The notes under the pieces were generated by a model. The model was not told the origin of the DNA. It saw only the letters and a program-made list of their open reading frames with translations, and searched no databases. Made by a program: the position numbers and the translations under genes. From NCBI RefSeq assembly GCF_004210375.1, contig NC_134825.1, positions 66,517,558-66,581,557 on the forward strand: DNA of 64,000 nt, in the 5' to 3' direction. Below are positions 36,353 to 49,855 of this stretch, piece after piece (within the stretch, counting starts at the first letter, position 1; each line of letters starts with the position of its first letter). The DNA is from Tachypleus tridentatus (lineage: Eukaryota; Arthropoda; Merostomata; Xiphosura; Limulidae).

Positions 36353-37048
36353 ATTTGTACTGCAAACTTTCAATAAGGTTATGGTGACTAGGTATCGACA
36401 GATATCACAGTTAGTATTCTCTACGATCACTCAATTCTAGTTACTAATTACATTTTTTTTTTGTTACTGATCTTAATTACAACTAGTTTGTATTCTAACT
36501 TTCAGTAACTACTATGCTGAACGTCGGATGTGATTAGCATCTCATTATTTTTGTATTATTTTAATTTACTGTATAAACTTGCTCTCTGACAAAAGAGATT
36601 ATTCCACATCAATCTGTATTCCAGAGTCCTCTATGTCTATTATTATATTAACTAGAATATTACTTATTGTGGTTTCTGGACATTATTCTTATGTTAGGTT
36701 TTGCATAACTTCATGCTTTCAGAGAGACCGCTGAAACAGGAAAATATTATTACGAATCTGTAATTTTATTCCTACTTATTTTTAGTATTTTTCTTCATCC
36801 GTTGTCAAGAATAATTGTGATGTTGTGTCTTTCTTATTCCACTTGGAATTTTCTGTATTACAAGCTATACTCGTTCCAGAAACTAGGCTTATTATGGTGG
36901 GATATAAGCACGAGAAAAATAAAGATAAATTAAGTCTTTTACGACTGCTTAACTAATAATACATTCATGCAACCTAGGACAGAGGTTAATAACACTTGGA
37001 TACGAGATTTCAAAGCATTCAAATGAGTTAGTTGGTTCAAATCCTGGA

Positions 37049-37170
37049 GTGTCTCCCCAGTTTCATAGCGGTACGTATTTGGATTTACAACGCTCGAAAC
37101 CAGGTTTCGATATACGTGGTGGGCAGAGCACAGATAGCTCATTGTGTAGCATTATGCTTGATTACAAACG
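37049..37170 (+). repeat. SINE family 2
   Basis: Decayed tRNA-like head, CAGGTTTCGATATACGTGGT, then GAGCACAGATAGCTCATTGT and a tail. Confidence 0.82.
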
Positions 37171-37528
37171 AATAAGAAACCGAATGAGTAGATAATCACG
37201 CTAGCTCTTCTACTGAGACTCAAAATCGAATTTCATCCACAAACACAATCCTACCATAGAATTTCCTTCACACAGCAGCAGAATTAGAAGCAAATATATT
37301 GGGTATAAACTAGTTAATAATTAATATCTAGTGACAAAAAAATGACTAATTAATAGTCTCCAAACTTACCCCTCTTCTATTTTACTGTGAAATTATTTCA
37401 TTATATAATTAACATACACTACTTTTTCATAGAAACTCAATAACAAACAAAATGAATCAATCTCCGTTTACTAAAACAGATATTTTGATTTTTCATCGAA
37501 TATTTTTCAGAATGAGTATTTAAAGTTT

Positions 37529-37744
37529 GTTTTGTTTTTGAATTTCGCGCAAAGCTACACAAGAACTCTCTGCGCTAGCCGTCCCTAATTTAGCAAAGAC
37601 TAAAGGGAAGGCAGCTAGTCATCACCAACTCTTTTACCAACGAATGGTGGGATTGACTGTAATTTTATAACGCCCCCACGGCTGAAAGTGCATGTTTGGT
37701 GCGACGGGGATTCGAACCCGCGACCCTCAACTTACGTGTTGAAA
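37529..37744 (-). repeat. SINE family 1 with internal deletions
   Basis: Two body segments are deleted and the outermost head is missing; the B box GGGGATTCGAACCC is intact. Confidence 0.92.
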
Positions 37745-37884
37745 GGTATAGAAAATAAGGTGCGGAATGTATAGTTAAAAAATTGAATCAAGCTAAATAT
37801 TACTTTGTTCTAATATACAAAATTATGAAATTTCTTTTTATTGTTAGATTATTTCTTATAAATAAATATATTACATTTACTGTA

Positions 37885-38535
37885 TTTGCCAGTATATAAG
37901 ACTATCCCATGTACGAAACAATCATGGGTCTTTTGAAAAAAATAAGTTTTTTGTTTGTTTGGTGTACAGGTCGATCTTATTGTCAAGCAAGTCCAGAACA
38001 TTACTTTTGTAACGAAATTCTCAGAAGTTATTTTTAAACTGTGGTAACCTACGCTCTGGCGTAATCAACAGAACCACAAGTTTTTTGTGGTCTTTAAATG
38101 CTTTAAGACATTTCAATGAGCCATAACTCAAGCCCCAAATTGTAGCCAACAATTTCAGTTTTCATCACCGTTTAACTCCATTTCTATTACAAAAATACTA
38201 AACTTTAAGATATAATGATGCACTATGAAAACATTGACGAAAATAATGTACGCTACAAACACTTTTTGACATAATATTAGCAATGCCTTGATAATTTCTA
38301 GTTATGAAGAATCGAGGAAACCATAATACAATGACAAATATGTTATTGTAACAGAGTAGGTGGCACCATGTCAATGCACTTAAGAAAGAACGAAAAATGA
38401 ACGACTTAATATTGGTTAAATATACTATTAACAGGAGAGTTCTTACGAGAACTCTATCATTAAACCTGTGATTCAAATGAGAGGTTAATAAGGCATTCTT
38501 TTGAGGGTAAACAGTGTCGTCTTATACACGGCAAA
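37885..38535. mobile_element. MITE-like element with TTTGCC..TATAAGAC inverted ends
   Basis: Left end TTTGCCAGTATATAAGAC (37885-37902) is near-complementary to the right end GTCTTATACACGGCAAA (38519-38535). About 650 bp, no intact coding frame; the 92-codon minus frame 38476-38198 has no recognisable motif. Both flanks contain TTTACT or a close variant, possibly the target duplication. Superfamily not assigned. Confidence 0.55.
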
Positions 38536-39045
38536 TTTGGCATTTTACTAGGGTAGTTTAAGTTGTTTTTATTACTATTCTGAGACGATATTTAGCGTAT
38601 ATTTATTAGGGTTTTTTCCTATGTACTGCATTTGAATACATTATCTTAAAGAACTTTGTCATACTTAACTTATTTTTAGTTATCACATCATTATATTGAT
38701 AAAAGCTGGAGTGAATCGTTTAAAATACTGTGATAAACAACAAAAAACACACAATTAAAACATAACTTTTTCAAAAATCTCTAATATCCATTCTGAAGTT
38801 GTCATGATAATTTTCTAATACAAGGTAACTCTTTCTTCGCAAACACGCTAATTCCATGGACCAAAATAATAGTTTTCTTGTGCTTTCTAATTTTAATTGG
38901 TGAGTGATCGAAACACGAAATTATTGGTTTTAAGGATTTTTATTACCAAATTTATAAATATATTTTCTCTTTTATGGTATTATAATTTTGTGAATCTACT
39001 GAATACGGTATTCGTATATTAAGATTTCTAGTTCGACTAATTTAG

Positions 39046-39147
39046 TGTGTTTTTCTTATAGCAAAGCCTATGTGGCCACCGAGGGGAATCGAACCCCTGA
39101 TTTTAGCGTTGTAAATCCGGAGACATACCGCTGTACTAGATGGGGGC
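39046..39147 (-). repeat. SINE family 2b
   Basis: Perfect 12-bp duplication CGACTAATTTAG at 39034-39045 and 39148-39159. Confidence 0.92.
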
Positions 39148-39620
39148 CGACTAATTTAGATTCCAAGAGTACAGAACTTCATAGGGTTTAATGTTTGGTA
39201 ATGAAACTACTAATTTCAATAGTTGCTTCAAGAATACAACAACAAAAACCTTTACATCAGGCAAGCTCTGATTATGAAGCGACACTATGAGCTACTGTAA
39301 AAGTTGCTATTACATTATTTTATGTGGGAAAAACAGAAGGGAACTCGCGCATAGATGATGCAATTAGTACAGATTGGGCCATCAGTTGTTAAATTAATAA
39401 TAATAATATCAGCTTTATTTTTAAAATTATAATTTAGCCATTTGCTTACTATGCTGATGTAGTAAATAAGCTTCGTCTAATATCTGGTAAGAAGAATGGA
39501 ATACTTCTAAATACGTGAAATTACAAAATTAAGAGAATTCAGCGAGTTTACTATAAGTACAATGAAAGCCATCTTTTATTTAAAAAAACAAACAAACGGT
39601 ATTATACAATGTAACTACGA

Positions 39621-39896
39621 TCCGGATTGGCCAGATGGACTAAGGCGTTCGTTCGACTCGTAAGATGAGGATCGCGGGTTCGAATCCCAGTCGCACCAAA
39701 CATGCTCGCACTTTCAGCCGTGGATGCGTTATAATTTCGGTCAATCCCATTATTCGTTGGTAAAAAGAGAAGCCCAAGCGTTGGCGGTGGGTGGTGATGA
39801 CTAGCTGCCTTTCCTCTAGTCTTACACTGCTAAATTAGGGACGGCTAGCACAGATAGCCCTTGTGCACCCTTGCGCGAAATTAAAAAAAAAATAAA
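39621..39896 (+). repeat. SINE family 1, full length
   Basis: Head GATCCGGATTGGCCAGATGG, with a 4-bp duplication (GTTC) in the anticodon arm; A-rich tail. Confidence 0.94.
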
Positions 39897-39954
39897 CATG
39901 CAACTAATTCGCTTTTCTCAAAAATTAACATTATTTGATCTTTTTTCGACAGTG

Positions 39955-40066
39955 CAAATCTGTTTTTGCTGTAAAGTACAAAACTACTTTATGGGCCTCT
40001 TCCAATCAAGGATATCGAAATCACATTTTTTAACTTTACAAGCCTTCGAACTTATCGCTGAATAAA
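39955..40066 (-). repeat. Diverged SINE family 2
   Basis: TTTTTGCTGTAAAGTACAAA, then AACTACTTTATGGG and CTTCGAACTTATCGCTGAAT in the family order. Confidence 0.55.
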
Positions 40067-40133
40067 ATATGCATCGGTGGGTTAAATATCGAAACGATAA
40101 CTTTACTTGGGATGGGTTCTATACGTTATTTCT

Positions 40134-40409
40134 TTGTTGTTGTTTTTTTTAATTTTGCGCAAAGCTATACGAGAGCTATCTGCGTTAGCCGTTCCTAATT
40201 TAGCAGTGTAAGACTAGAGGGAAAGTAGCTAATCATCCCCACCCACCGCCAACTCTTGAGCTACTCTTTTACCAACGAATAGTGAAATTGATCGTAACAT
40301 ATAACATCCCTATGGTTGAAAGAGCGAACGTGTTTGGTGTGACGGAGATTCGAATCCACGACCTTCGGATTACGAGTAGAGCGCCTTAATCACCTGGCCA
40401 TGTCTCCCC
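40134..40409 (-). repeat. SINE family 1, full length
   Basis: Tail TTGTTGTTTTTTTTAATTTTG to head ACCTGGCCATGTCTCC. Last well-preserved family 1 copy before the CpG-poor half of the window. Confidence 0.94.
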
Positions 40410-42016
40410 ACATTGATTGAGAGACACAGAAATCAAAACGAACACGAGTTTTAAAACACCCACTATCATGTCTAAACTCTGCTAAACAAAACGTGACTCT
40501 TAATATTCTTCCAGCGAAATGTAGTTTCTTAGGAATAATTTTAAAGATGTACTAGTTTTAAACATCGGGTTATCTTTATAATTACCGTACTGTTTGTAAA
40601 AAAGGCCTCAAAACTTTTACTACCCTTTACGACGCATTAATTTTCTTTTACGAACATTTCCATGCCGAACTGTTTCCAGTTGTTATTTGAAGTTTACAAT
40701 ATTAAAGAAAAATGTAAGACACTAATAAAACAGCTTCAAATTTAGGTGTCTTTATTACTATACTTCAAACTTAGGAAGTTATACAACGAGTACGTTGTAT
40801 TAAATTGAAATCAAGCCAAATCGAAGAATCGATTCTGAATATGTGCAATATTTATTACAATAAATACAGGTACAACGATGTTTCAAAAGATTTTTTACAG
40901 CCAAGAGAATCTAGTATCAAAACTTGTTTGACAGGAACACAAAACTGGTTTTTTTCAGTTACTGTCAACTGTGTGTGTATATATATGTATGTATGTATTA
41001 AATAAAAACGAACTAAAATGACGGAATAAACCAAGTAGTTGCAAACTTGCAATGGTCAAATTACAAGCGTCTTCAAGCTAGAAACGCATATTTTGCACCA
41101 GATATACACAAATTAAATATGTTTTCGAGGATATATTAATAACCATTTTATCTTACCTGAAAACGAGAATCAAAGAATCAAATGGTGGCAACCACTTATT
41201 CATTACAGCCTTGAAAGACTTAAAATGCGAGTTCAACTTTATATTCAGGTGTCTCTGAAGAGGTTACTCTACCCGTCAATATGGGAATGGTAAGGAACCA
41301 TCACGAACTCGAGGCTTTAGCCGAGTATTAACTTTCAACTGGTACATTTTGATTTTGCTTGAAAGACATTATGATGTGTACAGTATGTTGTAAGTTTCTT
41401 AAGTGTTGTTTCTCAACAAGTACAAATGTTAAACACGTCTCCTCCCAAAACAAATTACAAAATAAACAGTTTTATCTTTACCATTTTAACTACAGTTTTA
41501 AAACCTACTATAAACATCAATCGTAGCCATATATTTTGGTATGCTATATTACATCAATGTTTACAAAAACAATACTGAGAACAAGTTTACCAAGCCAATT
41601 GCTTATTTTGTTTTGGTGAATTGTGTTTCGAAAATTCCTGTTCCATAAATATAAGATTTCCATATCATATCTGATATTTCTACAAATGTAGTGTTAACTG
41701 TTAAAGATAAAAAATCATGGTTTTCTCATGCTTACGCTTAATGTCTTAACAGCCAGATGTAGAATTTCAAATATAAAACAGACTTTTATGCAACAAGAGA
41801 TAAGTGACATACGTGACATACAAAACTATACGATGCCTTAAAATTTACAAACTGCACTTCGTCAAACGTATCTTTCAGTTACGAAGGTGCTGGACTATAA
41901 AACTTCAAACAGTGGACGCTAGTCTGAATGTTGTTTTCTTTCGGGGTCATTTTGTTTGCTCATAATAAGAAGTCAACACAACTGTTTCTAGCATACTTCC
42001 GTTATCTTTTCTACAG

Positions 42017-42350
42017 ACTAAACAAATGCTGTGTTGTACCAGCAAGTTACTATTAGCTCATTGCAGACAAAATAGATGCTGTGTTGTACCAGCAAGCTAC
42101 TATTAGCTCATTACAGACAAAATAGATGTGTTGCAACCTACTATTATTTCATTACAGACAAAACAGATGTTGTGTTGTACCTGCAAGCTACTACTAGCTC
42201 ATTACGAACATTTGTTCTGTTGTACCAGCAAGCTTCTATTAGCTCGTTACAGACAAAATAGATGTTGTGTTGTACAAACAACCTATTATTAGCTCACAAA
42301 AAGAAAACATGTTCTGTTGTACCAATAAGCCACGACTAACTCATTACGGC
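42017..42350. repeat. Degenerate ~50-bp tandem array
   Basis: About seven units on the pattern TGTTGTACCAGCAAGCTACT followed by ATTAGCTCATTACAGACAAA. Units vary by small deletions. It sits at the border of the CpG-poor region. Confidence 0.88.
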
Positions 42351-42515
42351 AACAGTTCCATATAAATAAAGCAGTGAAATGTTAATAAAATACAAATAGC
42401 TAAAATTATTCAAGTCACGGAAAGTTAAAAAGAAAAAATATTGGTATATTGTTCCTAAACAAGTCTAAATGGGGCTAATACATACTTGGAAGGTAATATC
42501 TTACAAACTGTACAG

Positions 42516-42712
42516 CAGTGGCTCCCAAACTTTTTTAGATGAAATAACCTTTTTCCAACAGAAAAACTCTCATATCCCTAACCTTGACTGTATGCCATAA
42601 CCTTTGCTATTATTGACATTCCCATTCCATTTCTTTAATTAGTTTCTTGTACTCCCTAATGATTAACCTTCAGACCCTTTTGAATGAGTTAACCATCTTG
42701 AGAAACGTACTG
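42516..42712. mobile_element. Candidate hAT-like MITE without clear target duplication
   Basis: Starts CAGTGGCTCCCAAACTTTTTT and ends CTTGAGAAACGTACTG, an imperfect inverted pair resembling hAT ends. Flanking 8-mers do not match, so it is older or the borders are misjudged. Confidence 0.45.
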
Positions 42713-44616
42713 AGCTAGAAAATTAAAAAAGTAATTTCTCCAGACATATCATTTAAAAGGAGGACTAGAAATAATTCTTGGAGACTATATACATATTTGG
42801 GAGGATTTTCTAGAATTTTCTCAGCAGTTTTCAAAAAATAAAATCTAAGGATAAGAAAAACCATACTTCTAATAATAAAAAAAAGACAACTTTGATAGTT
42901 CATACTAATTTCTGAAAGTGTAAATGAAACTAACTAATAATGTGGGGTCAACTAGAAGATCAAAGCACAAACAATATACTGGATCCAGCAATTTCATTTG
43001 AGAGGGAATCTGAGGTAGGCTTAAAAAATTGAGAGGATTGCAATCTACATCTTGTTGAACACAAACTATTATACTTAGAACGTGGACAAACTTTAAAAAT
43101 AAGCATTGTGGGAACTATATGGGGGGAAAAGGGGCTAAAGCACATTTTAGGGTAGCTTTAGCCTCAACAAACACCACTTTTACTGTTACCTCCAATTTCA
43201 AGTTAACATTGTGGGGTTAGCTATTACACCTGTAAGATGTGTGTGTGTGTATATATATTTTTTATCATGGAAATGTATACTTATGGTAATTTTATATAAT
43301 ATTTTCAATCAGAAGGGTAACTTAAGCAACACGAGTAAGATCATATCAGCCTCCAAAAAGATTCATAAATAACTATTCTAACATGAAAGTGATGACTATA
43401 AGGAAGACTGTCAGTTATTTAGCATATAATACCTGCATGGATATTGCTAGCCAAATATTAGAATAGACTTTTACAATTCTAACTCCCTCTCAACTGAAAG
43501 TACAGAGCATGCTCAGCAGGATATCCAGACTCAAACATATAACTTTTGGCATGTAGATCAGCATGTCAACCAGTAGACAATACTCAACTGGTACCTTAAT
43601 ATATTGTAATATTCAATAAATATGTTTAAAGGAAGCTAGAATAAGAGTGTTTGTTACATTTTGGATGTGTCTGGATGCAATAGGATAAGAGTATGTGTTA
43701 CCTTCTGGATGTCTCTGGATGCAATAATGTGAAGAACACTGGTATTTTTCTTCAAAGTCTCCACATATTTAACTAAAGCCAAAAAACACACACAGAGGCT
43801 TTTCTTCTTAATTAGGGGGTTAAAAACCTCAGAAAAAAACTTAAATTTGACAACAAAGATTATAAGACTAATTTCTAACACTAACATAACAGTATATTGA
43901 CATGCCTTATTATATTCTGTACTTTATGTATGAACAATGCATTGCATTTCCTGTTGTTCAGCATTTAGTACATGTAATTTGTACACTACTACAGAAAACA
44001 TTTTATAAACACAGCATTTATGAATGGGCTTGTGTTATTTGGAGCCATAAAATAAAGAGTATGCCCAACCAATCGTGTTTACTCTCTCATTCACGGAACA
44101 CAATGTAAAATGTTATTTTAAGGTTGGGTACTGAAATTCAGGTTAAGCAAAAAAATTATGAAAATTCTGATTTAAGACCATGAGAAGAAAAATGTATATT
44201 TAAATAAAAGACAGTATGCATACCTCTCTTGTTTAATCACAAGTACTGCGACTAATGGTAATTCCAAATTTGAAGTTCGTGGTAGGAACAAAATAAAGAC
44301 TAACAAAATCAGAATCATATATAGTTATCAAAACAGATCCAGTCTATAACCAGATATATGTGAAAAAACAAGAAACACATGCTATTAATCAATCTACCAA
44401 TGAGTTAAGAAGTTTACTCTTTTAAAATAAAGTTACACATTTTTTAATTAGGCTTAAATTATTCAGAAAACTTAATTTATCAGTAATAAATATGATAAAA
44501 AAATCCAACAAAAACACATTCCAGCATAGTTTGTTATGCATAGATAAAAAATATATCTCTATACACATCACTTTTATATTTTCTACATAAACACAATTTA
44601 TGATGTATTAGAAAGT

Positions 44617-44764
44617 ACTAAGACAGTTGTTCTCAATCTGTGGGTTCTTTTCATGTAGTTTGTAGACAGGTTGTATAATTACAAAACAGATCTCACTGTG
44701 GTCCATCAACATAAAAAGTCTGGTGGTATATGAATAATAAAATTTGGGAACCACTGACTAAGAC
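44617..44764. mobile_element. Small hAT-like non-autonomous element with 8-bp duplication
   Basis: Element about 44625-44756 begins AGTTGTTCTCAATCTG and ends GGGAACCACTG, the imperfect inverted ends typical of hAT MITEs. Both sides carry the 8-bp direct repeat ACTAAGAC (44617-44624 and 44757-44764). No coding capacity. Confidence 0.72.
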
Positions 44765-45353
44765 TTAGTATCAATAAAACAAAGCCTATAAGTAAAATAT
44801 AACAAAGTGACAATTAACTACAGTTAAATATGATAAAGGAAAAATATATTAAAAGTTCATTGTACATTATAAAAAAACAAGCATTGCTTCTTCATACCCA
44901 CTGAGGGCTCAAGAAGCTAATAAATTTTTCTGTTTGTCAGACAAATTATTTTACATGGAATAAAATAAACAATTGAAAAATGACTGAAGTTATTTTAAAT
45001 TTAACAGTACATGTAATAATATATCAAATTAAGAAAAAAAGCTTCTCAAATACCGACTAGCCAGATAACGTTCTTGTATACATATATATATACAATGTTA
45101 TTACTCCCTTAATTAATGCAAGTGGAGACATTAGATACAGCCAGCATAAAGAAAAGCAACTGTCAACTGGCTTTTAAGTTTTCTTGTTCTGAGTGACAGC
45201 AAACACTGCAATAAATAAAAAAAAAATAAACAAACTACAAAAAAACTCAACAGTAAGAATAAAATAAAAAAAAATGTCCAAAATCAAGTATCCAATTAAA
45301 AACATATTTTTACACATTTACAACTTAAACAATTGTAATTTTTGATCAGTAGA

Positions 45354-45443
45354 AACATCACATGCTGTAATCCAAACATAATATGAAACATCACACAATG
45401 CAATCCAAACATAATATGAAACAACACAATGTAATCCATGCAT
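45354..45443. repeat. Three ~33-bp tandem units
   Basis: AATCCAAACATAATATGAAA recurs with slight changes. Confidence 0.85.
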
Positions 45444-45989
45444 AATAGAAGTGTGCATTCAGTTTGTCTGACTGAGATAAAACTACTTGTATCATTAAAC
45501 TCAGAAATTTCACATTTATGTCAAATTAAATTTAAAATTCTAAGTTATGTAAATGCTTTATTTTCATGTAAAAAAGCCTTTAGTATCAATACATTCAAAG
45601 TAAATACTGTATTAGTTACTAAATATAAACTAGTGATCAGTTGTTTAAATACTTCTCATTTTCCTATTTTATTGTTGCTTTTGAGAGCAAACTTAAAATG
45701 TTGCTTAGTTACATTCCTTATAATAAACAAAAAAACAATTATGTTAATTTTTAGTATTATATCCTTACTGACTTGTCCCACTGTCCAGGTTACTTTAACA
45801 TGCAATTATGGTGGCAAAAAAGAAAAAAGACATTTACATTATTGCATTGTTTGTGTGTATTAATGTACATACATGTTTACAAATATTAACTGGTTACTTG
45901 ATGGATACCCTGAAAAAGGCACAGCTACTGCTGATCTAAACAGTGGTGAAAATTTCATCATTTCATTTTTCAAAAGTAGCACAATTCTC

Positions 45990-46350
45990 AATTAATGCTA
46001 CTCCTACCAAACGTTTAAATTAGAAACATTCTCTGGCTTCTTCAATATTAAGGTAAACTTGAACAAACTGTTTCATAAACTTTGCATTTAAGAGAATCTG
46101 CAAGACTTCTGATCAATGCTATTCATATCTAATATTTAAACTAAAAATAAAACTTCCCTGGCTTCTTCAGTATTAAAGTAAACTTGAACAAACTGTTTCT
46201 TAAACTTTACATTTAAGAGAAGCTGCAAGACTCCTTATCAATGCTACTCATATCTAATATTTAAACTAAAAATGAAACTTTCCTGGCTTCTTCAGTATTA
46301 AGGCAAACTTGAAAGAATTATTTCAAAAACTTTAAAATAAAAACTGTTAT
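45990..46350. repeat. Three ~125-bp tandem units
   Basis: CTGGCTTCTTCA recurs at about 46033, 46158 and 46283, with long similar stretches such as GTAAACTTGAACAAACTGTT between. Units differ by scattered substitutions. Confidence 0.88.
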
Positions 46351-49300
46351 GTTAAAACAAGAAAGCACATGTATATGCAGGGTCAAAGTAAAGATGACAA
46401 ATGATCTGCATCTACAGCAAGTTATCAACTCAGACACAGGACATCAATGGGAAGGAACAAGAAAATGAGAAGCTTTATTACAACATGAAAATACAAAATC
46501 ATATTGCCTTTTATGGCAGAGATAACAGCACTTATATATGGAAAACAAAACCAGAATGTACATTTCAATATAACTGCTTAATGATTGGTCAAATCTTGTT
46601 CAACTCCAAACCTCTCTACATTCCACACACGAGAATGAATTCATTTGCTCTAATTAAAGGAGTTATGAAATATGAACACAGAGAGGTAACAAGTGATTTA
46701 TCTATTAGTTCCTAATCAGTTAATCAAATTATGAGATTCCTTTAAATAATTTAGATTATGGAAACAAATTCAGGGAGGTGGGTTAACTTACATGCAATAC
46801 ACCTGGAACCTGATGCACAAAATTAACCAGGTTAATATCTTGATATAGATCTCAGGTATTGTGTTAGTAGATCTAGCACACTAACTTTGACAAAGGTAAA
46901 AGCCAACTATCAAATAAATAGCAAACTGACAGTTTTAAACGTGAACACTTCCATATTTATTTAAGAACTAACATTATTTAAAATGAACATCAAAAAGGTA
47001 GAGGATAGAGGAAAAAGGAAGGTGACTGCTACAAGTGAATTTGTTTCCATAATATATTTATTCCCTACTCCTGATGTACATTGGCCCAGTAGAATATGAT
47101 TCTGTACTTGTCCATGGGCTTCAGTATCAAGAGGGGGACTGGCAATTTCCTCAGCCACTATAGACCCAGGCTTCCAGGGTTAAAGGTAACCACAAAAGAA
47201 AGCAGCAGATAAAGAAAGCACAAAAGTGTTAGTAGAAGTTAGGTGAAATATATTCACAAGAAAAGTTACACTTTAAATGTTAATGGTGAAACCAATACTA
47301 GTTTAATACTTGTAAATCATGATGCAATTTGCACTTTCCAATAAATTATCACACTGGTCTAATACAATCTCACAACAACTCCATCTTGTATTTTTTAAAC
47401 TTATAACTGAGTTTAGTATTTAATCACACAGTAAGAACCCTTACTAAACTTTGGTAAGAGTGTCAGTGATATCTTTAGATTCTTTCCTTCTCACAATGAC
47501 AGTTATTAACCAAACTGCATGAAACTGAGAAACAAACTAAATACTATTTATTTTGGCTTAGAAAAATTCATATAATTTGATTTAGATTCTCTATAATTTC
47601 TTATGTACCAATACTCAAAGTTTTACAGAACATTACAAATACTTTCTTTTGTTGATCAAAAAGTTCCATTTAACATATATGTAATCAGTTTAAAATTTGA
47701 ATAATATTCATTGATGTTTTTATTTGACCTATTGCAGTAGTCACCATTTCTGACTATAATGATAAACTAATAATTTATCAGTGACCTTGGAAAACCTCAC
47801 ATTTCAAAGTTATAAGTCAGAGTAGATAATATTCTGAATAAAAATTGATTTATATTTAATAAATATACTCTGTTTACAATAAATTATAATATCTTTTATT
47901 TATGTTTGTCGTTTCAATTCAATAAATTAAGATTCGAATCATTGAAATATTTTGCTACCGCTTACCACACTCTCTAAACCTAATAAGGCTTACCTGATGT
48001 CTTTTTCAAATACAATTTAACACAAAAAACATTTTAATATGTGAAAAGAACATAAAAAAAACAACAGATTCCCACATGTGTGATTTAATTATAAGCCTCA
48101 TAAACTTCCCATTTAATTTCACTGTCCTTTTTGGCACCAGTTAGGTTGCAAGTTTTCTCACAAAACTATAAATTACTTTTCATACCACGTTATTCACTTT
48201 ACACTAATATAAATAGTTAATAATCTGCCCAATCCAAACTATTTAAACTTTGCTTGTAGTTATGATCTGATGTAAGGTCATAAAAGTGTCAAACCAACAG
48301 AAAAAACACTGATAATTAAATTATCAGGAGTTGAAAGTTTCTTGCCAAATATAAATGCATAGGGACAGACAAACAAAAGAACATCTATAAGAGTGTTGTT
48401 TACACATTAGATTCCTGGGCACTGTGCAAAAATAATTCTGAACATTTAAACCTTTTTCTTTCAAAATAATATCCAGTATTAAGATATATCAAACCACCAA
48501 TCTTATTTTTAATAAAAAAATTGTTGAAATAGAATCATTATTTTCACTTAAACTGTAAAATGTGGTATATAAACCCGAGTAGCACTCATTACCCTGAAAA
48601 GGGTTAATATATGTAAAGTTGAATTAAACAGTTGCATGATATCAATTTCTAGTTTGTGTGTCCCTTCTAACAGCTTATAAATGCAATTGCTGTTTTAAAC
48701 ATTTGTTAAAATGGTTGGAATTTAGCAGTATAGATGTATAAAGTATGTAAGTGTGTGTGTATATATTTACCTGGCTTTCTAAACTATATGTAGGTTAAAA
48801 ATGACTTAGTCTTCAACATTTCCAGTAAAACTGCAGCTTTCTCTTTCCAGTCAATTACAAACAACTGCCAGATTTACAAAGTTTGAAACATGCTTTCTCT
48901 ATTAGTTATAAACACGTACTTAGGAAAAGTAGGCATGAGCATACAAGAACTTTTAAATGAATGGAATGGTGGGAGAAGCTACTCTGTTAGGTTTGCTAAA
49001 TACATTGATATCTCAGCTAGCCACAAAAGTGGAAGGTTCTTATTTTGTAATCCAAGTTGTCAGTTCCTGAAGTTTGAGTTTAATTCTTTAACCCTTATAT
49101 ATAATTTCCATTTCGATCTGTAGTGTAAGATTGTTCAAATTAACTAAAATTGGAAAAATGAAAATAAAGATCTTTTTTTAAACATTCAGTTAATTTTCTG
49201 GAATTTAGCTCATTTGCAAGTAAATATTAATAAATATTTTAAATCATTCATGTAAACATTTCTATGTCAATTCTAGAAGAAAATAAATTTTTTTACACAT

Positions 49301-49803
49301 ATTTCTTCATTTATTCACCAAACTGCTTGAGGGTCTATGATTGCTGGTGAAAGGATCACTGACCTCAAAAATTAAACAGTACCATCAGTGCTACAGTTTA
49401 TCCCACTAAGTACTGATAAAGCTCTGTATAGTACATGGATAGTGGGTGATTTTCCCAAAATGTTTGATCAATTCTTTGCATATATATTGTCATAACAGGC
49501 AACAATATGCATTATGAGGATCACACTGTTAGCATTCAATACAAAAACTAGTTCTATATTTGAGGATTAACAGTTAAGACTACCACCACATAAGAACATG
49601 TATAATGATGAAAAGTACAAATTAGTTAAATTGAAGTTAAATTTCGGATTATTTGGAAAATAAGGAATATAAATTGACAAAGCAAAAGAAAAATCACAAG
49701 GAAAAAGTGAAATAAATTTACTAATATTTTTAAAAACAAATAATTAAAAAAAACTTAAGAAAACTTCAAAACAAAAAATATACAAAACAAAACAAAAACT
49801 TAC

Positions 49804-49855
49804 CAACAATGACAATAATAATTATGAGAATTATTCCTATAATTATCGCCCACAT
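49804..49855 (-). CDS. VAMP: VAMP alternative transmembrane exon B
   Basis: 52 nt with acceptor TTTATTTGCAG (good pyrimidine tract) and donor GTAAGT. Encodes [17 protein letters not shown] plus one base. Same length, phase and splice-site quality as exon A, so either can supply the anchor. Using both would shift exon B into a hydrophilic frame. Sites for the following short luminal-tail exon are ambiguous. Confidence 0.87.

Larger units (their letters stand above)
40411..49803. other. CpG-poor region downstream of VAMP exon B
   Basis: No coding exon could be supported. The longest open frames (45438-45863 plus, 46401-46715 plus) lack any family resemblance and sit among tandem repeats. The VAMP luminal-tail exon and 3' UTR should lie here, but splice candidates are ambiguous. 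Contains tandem arrays at 42017, 45354 and 45990 and hAT-like elements at 42516 and 44617. Confidence 0.6.

Noticed and set aside
45438..45863. 141-codon plus-strand gene
   Set aside because: Composition looks like translated AT-rich DNA, there is no motif, and the surrounding region is tandem repeats.
46401..46715. 104-codon plus-strand gene
   Set aside because: No recognisable domain, no splice or promoter context, downstream of a tandem array.
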